A stretch of 13,239 bases of DNA, taken from contig CAYIRB010000025.1 in NCBI GenBank assembly GCA_964365765.1, positions 1-13,239 on the forward strand, read 5' to 3'. The notes under the pieces are model-generated. The model worked only from the letters and a program-made list of their open reading frames with translations. It made no database searches and was not told where the DNA came from. This document shows, piece by piece, positions 1 to 5,671 of this stretch. The stretch comes from CALRGE01 sp964365765. GTDB taxonomy: Bacteria > Patescibacteriota > Gracilibacteria > UBA1369 > 2-02-FULL-48-14. Position 1 is the stretch's first letter. Every line of letters begins with the position of its first letter. The translations under genes were made by a program, and so were the position numbers.

Positions 1-162
1 CCAAACGCGGTGTCTTCAGGTCTGCTATACGGAGGAGTTCTATCCTTGATTATCGGCACAATACGCTTCTGGTCGCAAATGGAGGACTATCTTCGATTCG
101 TTGTGACGGGCACGGTATTGATTGTTCTGATTGCGATCGGAGTTAAGAAGATGAAGGATTAG
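1..162 (+). CDS. C-terminal fragment of a small membrane protein
   Basis: The reading frame is open from base 1 and ends at TAG 160-162, giving 53 residues of a protein whose start lies outside the window. The fragment has two hydrophobic stretches, roughly residues 8-20 and 37-48 (the second reads VVTGTVLIVLIAIGV around its core), separated by a polar turn with WSQMEDYLR. It ends in a basic VKKMKD tail, as expected for a membrane segment followed by a positive cytoplasmic end. I do not recognise the family from this fragment. The stop codon lies inside the last codons of the convergent coiled-coil gene, a 4-bp tail-to-tail overlap. Confidence 0.6.
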   Translation, partial: PNAVSSGLLYGGVLSLIIGTIRFWSQMEDYLRFVVTGTVLIVLIAIGVKKMKD

Positions 163-536
163 GTCATCGCAATCTGCGTTTTGATGCGATGTATTTCCAC
201 TTCATTGTCGCAGGTTCGTTGACCGAGTATTATGAACATTTCTTCGATGTCCATATAGTTTCCGGCAAGTCTGTCGATATGAGTCATCAATCTGTTTTCA
301 AGCGCTAACAGGTCATCTTTCGTGGCAAAGCCTTTCAAGTCGTCTTTGGTCGCGAAACCACTCATATCCATTCTGATTGAAGCAATGTCCTCCTTGGTCG
401 CGAAACCACTCATATCCATTCTGATTGAAGCAATGTCCTCTTTGGTCGCGAACCCTTTCAGGTCATCTTTGGTAGCCATGCGCGCTTCAAGCCGCGCGAG
501 TATTTCGAGAATTTTTTGTTCTTGAGATGTTTTCAT
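159..536 (-). CDS. Coiled-coil protein with ATKxDL repeats
   Basis: This 125-residue protein has no enzymatic motif. Residues 1-20 form a short amphipathic helix (KILEILARLEARM). Residues 21-77 consist of five copies of a short motif ATK(D/E)D(L/I), two of them inside identical 16-residue units at 29-44 and 45-60. The remainder (78-125) is another predicted helix with regularly spaced hydrophobic residues. Repeats of this kind are common in short coiled-coil proteins of CPR and other bacteria, some associated with phage or surface structures; the role is unknown. The ATG at 534-536 is supported by an extended -10 promoter 24 nt upstream. The gene is transcribed towards and overlaps the fragment at the left edge. 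It has its own promoter, so it need not be cotranscribed with ybeY. It is probably cytoplasmic, since no signal peptide or membrane segment is visible. Confidence 0.7.
   Translation of the reverse strand: MKTSQEQKILEILARLEARMATKDDLKGFATKEDIASIRMDMSGFATKEDIASIRMDMSGFATKDDLKGFATKDDLLALENRLMTHIDRLAGNYMDIEEMFIILGQRTCDNEVEIHRIKTQIAMT
346..441 (-). repeat. Two tandem 48-bp units inside the coiled-coil gene
   Basis: Bases 346-393 and 394-441 are two 48-bp units that I read as differing only at the last base (c393 versus t441). A partial third copy begins at 442 (first 11 bases). Each full unit encodes the same 16 residues, starting FATKEDIAS. Near-identity at the DNA level, including synonymous positions, indicates a recent duplication or active homogenisation. 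Confidence 0.9.
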
Positions 537-560
537 CGTGAAAATTTATCTTGGATTCTC

Positions 561-588
561 TTTATATCATTTTTATATGGCGACTCAA
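561..588 (-). promoter_or_regulatory. Extended -10 promoter of the coiled-coil gene
   Basis: On the minus strand a -35-like TTGAGT (583-588) is followed after 16 bp by TATAAA (561-566). The -10 is preceded by TGA, which fits an extended -10 (TGn). The box ends 24 nt before the ATG at 536, implying a leader of roughly 18 nt. No Shine-Dalgarno is visible in that leader. Confidence 0.6.
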
Positions 589-592
589 GAAA

Positions 593-614
593 ATTCAGGT
601 TTTATTCAGGTTTT
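593..614 (-). repeat. 11-bp direct repeat upstream of the -35 box, possible operator
   Basis: ATTCAGGTTTT occurs twice head-to-tail at 593-603 and 604-614 (AAAACCTGAAT on the gene strand). The pair begins only 4 bp upstream of the -35 hexamer. The period of 11 bp puts both copies on one face of the helix, a common layout for an activator or repressor site. The regulator is unknown. Confidence 0.5.
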
Positions 615-634
615 ACGCTAGCCAAAAGGGCAAA

Positions 635-1057
635 TTATTTCCTTCCCAGAATTCGATAGGCCGTGTCCAGCATCTTTTTTTCATCTTCCGGTTTTTCGTG
701 GTCGTAACCGAGAATGTGCAAGAGCCCGTGGGTGAATAAAAAACGCAGTTCTTCTTCAAGCGATTGATTCAGTTCGGCGGCTTGTTCGCGGGCGCGGTCT
801 ATCGATATGATGACTTGACCGAGCAGAGTCGGGTCGGGCGAAGGGCTTTCGCGTTCGGCAAAGGAAAGAACGTCGGTCGGGGAGTCTTTTTTTCTGTAGT
901 TCAAATTCAACAGGCGGATTGTGTTGTTGTCGGTTATCAAAAGTTCAACCTGTGTTTCCGAGATTCCCGGAACGACGGACGGAAGTTTCGCGAGAATTTT
1001 TTCGAAGATTTTTTTATCGATTCCGTATTTGGCGGTTTCGGAGTAAATCAGTTCCAT
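635..1057 (-). CDS. ybeY: rRNA maturation endoribonuclease YbeY
   Basis: YbeY is a single-strand-specific, zinc-dependent endoribonuclease that matures the 3' end of 16S rRNA and takes part in 70S ribosome quality control. At 140 residues the protein has the normal length for the family. Two hallmarks are visible: the central LNxxYRxxDxPTDVLSF segment (residues 51-67) and the C-terminal metal site HGLLHILGYDH (110-120), where H110, H114 and H120 are the three zinc ligands. The ATG at 1055-1057 lies inside the end of the upstream GH18-like gene (10-bp overlap). The two are therefore probably translated from one transcript, with possible coupling of translation. No convincing terminator hairpin with a T-run follows the stop. 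Nothing about the protein is unusual. Confidence 0.95.
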   Translation of the reverse strand: MELIYSETAKYGIDKKIFEKILAKLPSVVPGISETQVELLITDNNTIRLLNLNYRKKDSPTDVLSFAERESPSPDPTLLGQVIISIDRAREQAAELNQSLEEELRFLFTHGLLHILGYDHEKPEDEKKMLDTAYRILGRK

Positions 1058-1983
1058 AATTGTTTGATTGTTTCAAATTCGGCGGAATCGGTTTCCCAGT
1101 AAGAATATATGGCGATGCCGGAAAGTCGAGCGTAGTCCGCGCGCAAGTTTTGGTAGCCGCGCGAATAGCCGCTTAGGCCGCCTTGCACGCTTTCCGCGCC
1201 GTCGCCGTAAGCGGGAATGCCGATGAAAAGTTCGACGGCGGCGGGCACAAGGTTTGAAACCGCGAGTGTTTGCTGTTCAACCAACCAAGCGTAGAGCGCG
1301 GGGTCTTTCAGGCCGCTGTCGTAGGTCATGACGACGATTTGGTCGACGTATTTCGATACCTCTTTAAATTGCGAGCCGCTCCAATAACTTTTGATGTCGC
1401 GGTTAAAGTACCAACCTGTAAGCCGGCTTATCAGATCGGGTTGCCATTCGTCGGTGGCCACGGAAATTTTCGTGTCGGGAATTTTTTCACGCATTTCTTT
1501 AAGTAGGGATATAAACCCTTTATCATCCGGAGTGACGGGTTCTATGTCCAAGTGGATTCCGTCGAAGCCGCGTTTCAGCAACCACTTCGCGGAAAGAATA
1601 ATGCGGGCTCGCACGTTTGGATTGTCCAAGTCGATGTTGGAACGTATCTGTCCGACCCAAGCGTAGTTTGTAGTGCCGAGCGCCTCAAGGCCGGGTGTAA
1701 AAATATTCAAGTCGGAGGCGACCGAGCCGTTGGGATTCAAGGGGCCGACGTGAAAAAATAAATCGCTGATATGAAATTCTTTCACTTTATCATTCAGCTC
1801 GTAAAAATCGTTTTGAATTCCGGTCGACCAATTATGTTCCATCCAAAAGGCGACGCGCGGATTTACCGTCCGGTCGAAGTGGAATCCGAACAAAAAATAC
1901 GAGAGCGACAAAAATAAAACCGTGAAAAAAATCGTGGAAAGCATGACGATTTTTCGGATAATTTTTTGAGTTCGAATAAACAT
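1048..1983 (-). CDS. Membrane-anchored GH18-like (chitinase-fold) protein
   Basis: This 311-residue protein has an N-terminal basic stretch and one membrane segment (about 12-34), so the rest should lie outside the membrane. The body fits a glycoside hydrolase 18 TIM barrel. Strand 4 reads FDGIHLDIEP (140-149), matching the family motif DGxDxDxE with the catalytic acid at E148. Strand 6 has VVMTYD (217-222), and the end has the barrel-closing YSYWE (293-297). One aspartate of the motif, normally at 144, is histidine, so chitinase activity is uncertain. Family members also include spore cortex and peptidoglycan N-acetylglucosaminidases and inactive sugar-binding proteins; a role in wall remodelling is inference. 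The ATG at 1981-1983 has a perfect TATAAT 21 nt upstream. The last 10 bp overlap ybeY, so the two form an operon. Confidence 0.75.
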   Translation of the reverse strand: MFIRTQKIIRKIVMLSTIFFTVLFLSLSYFLFGFHFDRTVNPRVAFWMEHNWSTGIQNDFYELNDKVKEFHISDLFFHVGPLNPNGSVASDLNIFTPGLEALGTTNYAWVGQIRSNIDLDNPNVRARIILSAKWLLKRGFDGIHLDIEPVTPDDKGFISLLKEMREKIPDTKISVATDEWQPDLISRLTGWYFNRDIKSYWSGSQFKEVSKYVDQIVVMTYDSGLKDPALYAWLVEQQTLAVSNLVPAAVELFIGIPAYGDGAESVQGGLSGYSRGYQNLRADYARLSGIAIYSYWETDSAEFETIKQLWN

Positions 1984-2004
1984 GGTTTTCGGGTTTGCTT
2001 AGCG

Positions 2005-2010
2005 ATTATA
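2005..2010 (-). promoter_or_regulatory. TATAAT -10 box of the GH18-like/ybeY operon
   Basis: On the minus strand a perfect TATAAT at 2005-2010 ends 21 nt before the ATG at 1983. No good -35 is visible at 16-18 bp spacing (best TGGCGT at 2028-2033). The rest of the divergent gap (1984-2136) shows a TTGACG at 2025-2030 on the plus strand without a clear -10. It also has a weak extended -10 (TGATAAGAT, 2099-2107) that could serve the plus-strand cluster. Confidence 0.5.
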
Positions 2011-2136
2011 TAGAAGTCTTTTCCTTGACGCCATATTCAGTTACTCATCAAAAACGGCAAAGGCGCAAGAGGAAGAGTTTCGCCAAAATGGACAGCGGTG
2101 ATAAGATTCGAGTAGACAAATTTATCCCCGCCACAT

Positions 2137-2802
2137 ATGCAATTCCAAACCAACAAGTTTACCATAACCCGCGCGGACGCCGCGACTTTACTTGAAGTGT
2201 CCACTCGCACCCTCGACCGATACATTCGCGGCAAAAAACTTTCCGCTCGGAAAAAAGCCGGCAATATTCTTTTGAGCGAAGACGAGTTGAGCAATTTCAA
2301 AGTGTCAAGATTCCAAAATGCGAACGGTGTTTCTCCGGACGCGCCCGGAAGAGTACACAAGCACATCAACAATGTTGATAAAAATATTATTCTGGACGGC
2401 GAAACCGGAGAAATCGAGGAAAAGGCGGAAGCACCGGCGGCTCGCGCCGTTGCGACAAAGGTGGAAGTCGGCGGCCGTGAAAAGGTTTTTGAGGAATTGT
2501 ACGATCTTTCAAGAAGGGAAATCCGCGAATACCACAACAAGCTTGAGGCCGCGAATTACAGGCTCGGACAAATGGAAACACAATTGAAACACTCCGTTCC
2601 GCTTTTGGAGTTTCATGAACAGAGCGAGGTATTGAGGGAAAAAGAGGAAATGGTCGGAGGAAAATTGAAACACCAACAAGAGGCCATCGAAATGCTGGAA
2701 GTGGAGCTTAAAGCGGAGAGATTGAATAAAAATGTTTACATCGGTTTATTGTTCGGACTGCTCGCGCTTCAGCCGCTCCTTTGGCTGTTAATCCAAGCAT
2801 AA
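2137..2802 (+). CDS. Tail-anchored helix-turn-helix/coiled-coil protein
   Basis: This 221-residue protein has three visible parts. Residues 8-50 form a MerR/excisionase-like helix-turn-helix (TRADAATLLEVSTRTLDRYI, then a basic KKLSARKK wing and ILLSEDEL). Residues 51-110 are a low-complexity acidic linker. Residues 112-197 are a long charged helix, probably coiled coil. A hydrophobic segment at about 199-219 is followed by a single residue, so the protein should be tail-anchored with its DNA-binding end in the cytoplasm. It is likely a membrane-tethered DNA-binding factor, possibly regulatory or tethering DNA to the membrane; no target is evident. An in-frame TAG at 2113 and no nearer start codon fix the ATG at 2137. 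The polyprenol kinase-like gene follows after 7 bp and is probably cotranscribed. Confidence 0.7.
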   Translation: MQFQTNKFTITRADAATLLEVSTRTLDRYIRGKKLSARKKAGNILLSEDELSNFKVSRFQNANGVSPDAPGRVHKHINNVDKNIILDGETGEIEEKAEAPAARAVATKVEVGGREKVFEELYDLSRREIREYHNKLEAANYRLGQMETQLKHSVPLLEFHEQSEVLREKEEMVGGKLKHQQEAIEMLEVELKAERLNKNVYIGLLFGLLALQPLLWLLIQA

Positions 2803-2809
2803 ATAGCTT

Positions 2810-3412
2810 ATGGTGGACTTTCTTTGGAAAATTTTCCGGGAGGAAACCGAGTTAAAAAGACAAATCGCCCATTTGTCTTTCGGTCTGTTGTACGCTTTGT
2901 TTTATTCCTTTGGTTACATTGACGTTTGGGTATCATGCGGCTTACTTTTGGCTTCAATTCTTTTAGCCGTATTCTTGAAAAGACGAAGGAGCTTCATTGA
3001 CCGCATTGTTATGATTGTGGAGCGCGAAGAACATTTTTGGAACTTGCCACTGCGCGGATTGATTTTTTTTCTGCTCGGGACGACTTTGACCATCGGATTT
3101 TTCAGCTTTGTGCCCGCGTTGGCTGGTATTTTGATTTTGAGCATTGCCGACTCGATCGGCACTTTGTACGGAAAATATTTGGGCGTGATGAAAATTCGTT
3201 GGAACAGGAACAAGCACATGGAGGGGCCGGTTATCGGCGGGTTTTTGGCGACTTTGATGTTGCTTTCTTTCTTGCCGCTTATGCCTGCGTTGATCGCCAG
3301 TTACGCCGGCGCGTTTATCGATACACTCAACATTAAAATTCTCGGGATTGAGATAGACGACAATCTGTTAATTCCTATCATTACCGCTGAAATCGTGAAG
3401 TTGTTGGTTTAG
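2810..3412 (+). CDS. CTP-dependent polyprenol/phytol kinase-like membrane protein
   Basis: This 200-residue polytopic protein has about six hydrophobic segments. It matches the SEC59/dolichol kinase-phytol kinase group, often labelled phosphatidate cytidylyltransferase in databases. The signature elements are RQIAHLSFG near the N-terminus (17-25), ADSIGTLYGKYLG (113-125), the EGPVIGGF box (138-145) and DDNLLIPI at the C-terminus (183-190). Enzymes of this group transfer phosphate from CTP to an isoprenoid alcohol in the membrane, feeding lipid carriers for glycan synthesis. Which lipid is used here cannot be read from the sequence. The length is normal. It sits between the HTH protein (7 bp upstream) and a small unknown gene (4 bp downstream), so the three probably form an operon. 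Confidence 0.75.
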   Translation: MVDFLWKIFREETELKRQIAHLSFGLLYALFYSFGYIDVWVSCGLLLASILLAVFLKRRRSFIDRIVMIVEREEHFWNLPLRGLIFFLLGTTLTIGFFSFVPALAGILILSIADSIGTLYGKYLGVMKIRWNRNKHMEGPVIGGFLATLMLLSFLPLMPALIASYAGAFIDTLNIKILGIEIDDNLLIPIITAEIVKLLV

Positions 3413-3416
3413 CTAC

Positions 3417-3869
3417 ATGTTGACATTGAGGTTCCGGCGTGGTTTTATGCTGTCTATTTTAATTTTTTTTATGGGGATTAGAGGACCTTTTGCCAGATTG
3501 GTTTCCGATCGACCGGACGATAATGGAGAATTGCATATCAAAGTGGTGCAAAATGATGAGCGAGTCGCGATGTTAACTGCCGCCTTGCGAGATCGAGTAA
3601 TGGATATGGTTGGCGCTCATATCTTGCGCGGCGAACACATGCATGTCAGAAGTTCAGACGCACGTAACCCCGAGGCTGTGGCAACAATACGATTCGCGGT
3701 GAATGATGCGCTCACTAGAGCTCAATTGGCGACTGAGGATACGGAAGAATTATGGAGGAAAATTATAGAGGACGGCCACTCTAAAGTTTTGGTGAGAGAA
3801 GCTCTTTGGGGTAGATACATGTTGGATGTTGGGAATGTTGAGATCGATACTACTCCCACTCGATCGTAG
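3417..3869 (+). CDS. Small hypothetical protein
   Basis: I do not recognise this 150-residue protein. From the first ATG it has a basic start followed by a short hydrophobic stretch (10-20, FMLSILIFFMG). The body (about 28-150) is mixed alpha/beta with no cysteine and no clear motif. Three starts are possible: 3417 (4 nt after the kinase gene, operon-like), 3447 and 3471. A promoter-like TTGACA at 3420-3425 would favour 3471, giving 132 residues beginning MGIRGPFARLV, without the hydrophobic stretch. None has a convincing Shine-Dalgarno. The last 20 bp overlap the end of guaA on the other strand. It might be a cytoplasmic accessory of the kinase/HTH operon, but no function can be assigned. 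Confidence 0.6.
   Translation: MLTLRFRRGFMLSILIFFMGIRGPFARLVSDRPDDNGELHIKVVQNDERVAMLTAALRDRVMDMVGAHILRGEHMHVRSSDARNPEAVATIRFAVNDALTRAQLATEDTEELWRKIIEDGHSKVLVREALWGRYMLDVGNVEIDTTPTRS
3420..3448 (+). promoter_or_regulatory. Possible internal promoter with consensus -35
   Basis: A perfect TTGACA at 3420-3425 is followed after 17 bp by TTTTAT (3443-3448, 4 of 6 matches). Transcription would start near 3455, about 15 nt before the ATG at 3471. It lies within the coding sequence if the gene starts at 3417, so promoter and upstream start are competing readings. Confidence 0.4.
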
Positions 3870-5667
3870 CCGGGGGTTTGTTTGTTACGTCGTAAAACAC
3901 CGCCGAAAGGCGGCTATCTTCGAGCATTTTGAGTGCCAAGAGTTGAATTTCCGCCAGCGGGAGTTCCGCGAAGTTGGCGGTCATGGCTTCGTCGGAGACA
4001 ATCGGGCGCAGTACGATTGCATTCTTGTTTACTATGTTGATTGAAACGGGGATCAAAACGGTGGGCATTTGCCAGACGTTTTTGTATTCGTTGATTTCCA
4101 GCAGGAAGTCCATCGCGAGTTTGTCGGCCAGTTGAAGAGTTTGCACTCTATCGGGTGTCAGTGATCCCGCTGTAAAGTTGACGCCGGTCGGAGTCGCGGG
4201 GGCGATTGTGTATAACACGCGATTTATTTCATGGAATTTATTGGTGATTTGCGGAGCAAGTTTTCCAATCTCTTCCCAAGTGGTATTGCCATACAAAGCG
4301 ACCGGGTGGCGGTAAGTTCGAAAATCGCCCTGAACGCCGACGGATTTGACTGGTAATACGCGGGCTCGAAGTCGGCTGTTTTTGGTCATCAGGAAAGTGT
4401 TGATATCGCGGTTGAGTTTTTCGAGGTCTCTCGGCAGGTGGGGCTTCTCGGCGCATAGGATGCGCACGGCGAGGCCCGGGCCGGGGAACGGGTGACGCCA
4501 AACCATGCTCGGGTGCAGATGGAGTTTTTGTCCGACTTCGCGCACTTCGTCTTTGTATAGGTCTTTCAGCGGTTCGATTATTTTTCCTTCCGCGATCAGT
4601 TTTTCGACTTCGGGAACGCGATTGTGGTGGGTTTTGATTTTGGACGAATTCTTTGTGCCGCCGGATTCGATTGTATCCGGATAAATCGTGCCCTGGGCGA
4701 GTATCCAACGTTCGGGGTCGAGTCTGAGGTCGGCGGAAACTTTTTTTTGAACTTCAAGAAAAACGCGGCCGATTATTTCGCGCTTTTTTTCAGGTTCGCA
4801 GACGTTTTTAAGCGCGGTAAAAAATTCTTTGGAAGCATCGTAGACGTGGAGGTTGGTGATGCCGAGTTCTTTGAGAGCGGTTTTTACATTTTTGCTTTCG
4901 CCGAGGCGCATGAAGCCGGTGTCCACGTAAAGCGCGTAAATGCGCTGTTGGCCGAGCGCTTTGTTTAAAAGCGCGAAGGCCACGGTGGAGTCCACTCCGC
5001 CGCTTACAAGAAGGAAAACCTTGCGGTCGCCGACCTGTTCTTTTATTTTCTTCACTTCCGAGTCGATAAAATTTGTGAGATCCCAGTCACGCTTCGCCTT
5101 ACATATTTTCAAAAAATTCAAAAGGATTTGTTCGCCCTTCATCGTGTGTTTGACTTCGGCGTGGAATTGTATGCCGAAAAAGTTGCGCTTTAAGTCGCCC
5201 ACAGCCGAATAGTCGTCGTCGTCCGAATACGCTAGAATTTCAAAGCCCTCGGGGAGTTTCGTCACTTTGTCGCCGTGGCTCATCCAAACCTGTGTTTTCA
5301 TGTCTTTCAGGAAGCCTTCAAAAATGCCGCACGGTTCTTTTATGAGGATTTCGGCTCTACCGAATTCTGCGCCGACGCCTTTCCCCTGCTCTACGCGTCC
5401 GCCCAAAATATGGGTCATCAGCTGGTGACCGTAGCAAATGCCCAAAATCGGAATGCCGAGTTTGAAAATTTTCGGGTCGATCGTCGGAGAGTTTTCTTCA
5501 TAAACCGAAGAAGGACCTCCGGAAAGAATAATTCCTTTGTAGGAGGATAGCTGCTCCTTCGTCGCAGTTGTATCCAGAATTTCACTGTAGACTCCGAGTC
5601 TGCGGATTCGCGTAGCGATCAAATGCGTGTATTGGCTGCCGTAATCCAGTATTGCTATCTTATCCAT
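3850..5667 (-). CDS. guaA: GMP synthase (glutamine-hydrolysing), long form
   Basis: GuaA makes GMP from XMP, ATP and glutamine. The N-terminal class I amidotransferase domain (1 to about 195) carries C78 in GICYGH, H169 and E171 in FHAE, and the SGG oxyanion region. The ATP pyrophosphatase domain has the PP-loop SGGVDS (222-227), AQGTIYPDTIES (324-335) and KTHHN (345-349). The C-terminal domain contains RHPFPGPGLAVRIL (391-404) and the terminal KPPATIEWE. At 605 residues it is about 80 longer than the usual bacterial enzyme. The extra part (about 455-545) precedes a second dimerisation-like segment and resembles the insertion in animal GMP synthetase, where a WQMP/SQMP-type segment also occurs. 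The ATG at 5665-5667 is 4 nt after the DUF4012 gene, so cotranscription is likely. Confidence 0.95.
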   Translation of the reverse strand: MDKIAILDYGSQYTHLIATRIRRLGVYSEILDTTATKEQLSSYKGIILSGGPSSVYEENSPTIDPKIFKLGIPILGICYGHQLMTHILGGRVEQGKGVGAEFGRAEILIKEPCGIFEGFLKDMKTQVWMSHGDKVTKLPEGFEILAYSDDDDYSAVGDLKRNFFGIQFHAEVKHTMKGEQILLNFLKICKAKRDWDLTNFIDSEVKKIKEQVGDRKVFLLVSGGVDSTVAFALLNKALGQQRIYALYVDTGFMRLGESKNVKTALKELGITNLHVYDASKEFFTALKNVCEPEKKREIIGRVFLEVQKKVSADLRLDPERWILAQGTIYPDTIESGGTKNSSKIKTHHNRVPEVEKLIAEGKIIEPLKDLYKDEVREVGQKLHLHPSMVWRHPFPGPGLAVRILCAEKPHLPRDLEKLNRDINTFLMTKNSRLRARVLPVKSVGVQGDFRTYRHPVALYGNTTWEEIGKLAPQITNKFHEINRVLYTIAPATPTGVNFTAGSLTPDRVQTLQLADKLAMDFLLEINEYKNVWQMPTVLIPVSINIVNKNAIVLRPIVSDEAMTANFAELPLAEIQLLALKMLEDSRLSAVFYDVTNKPPATIEWE

Positions 5668-5671
5668 CTTT

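Noticed and set aside
346..441. Short direct repeats that might suggest a CRISPR array
   Set aside because: The repeats are contiguous without spacers and lie in frame inside a coding sequence.
1048..1050. Recoding of TGA as an amino acid, as in some CPR lineages
   Set aside because: TGA ends the GH18-like gene, lysK and dnaB at the expected family lengths, so it acts as a stop.
4238..4708. Long antisense open frame within guaA
   Set aside because: Rich in arginine and proline with no motif, entirely inside a clearly coding gene; a shadow of guaA codon composition.
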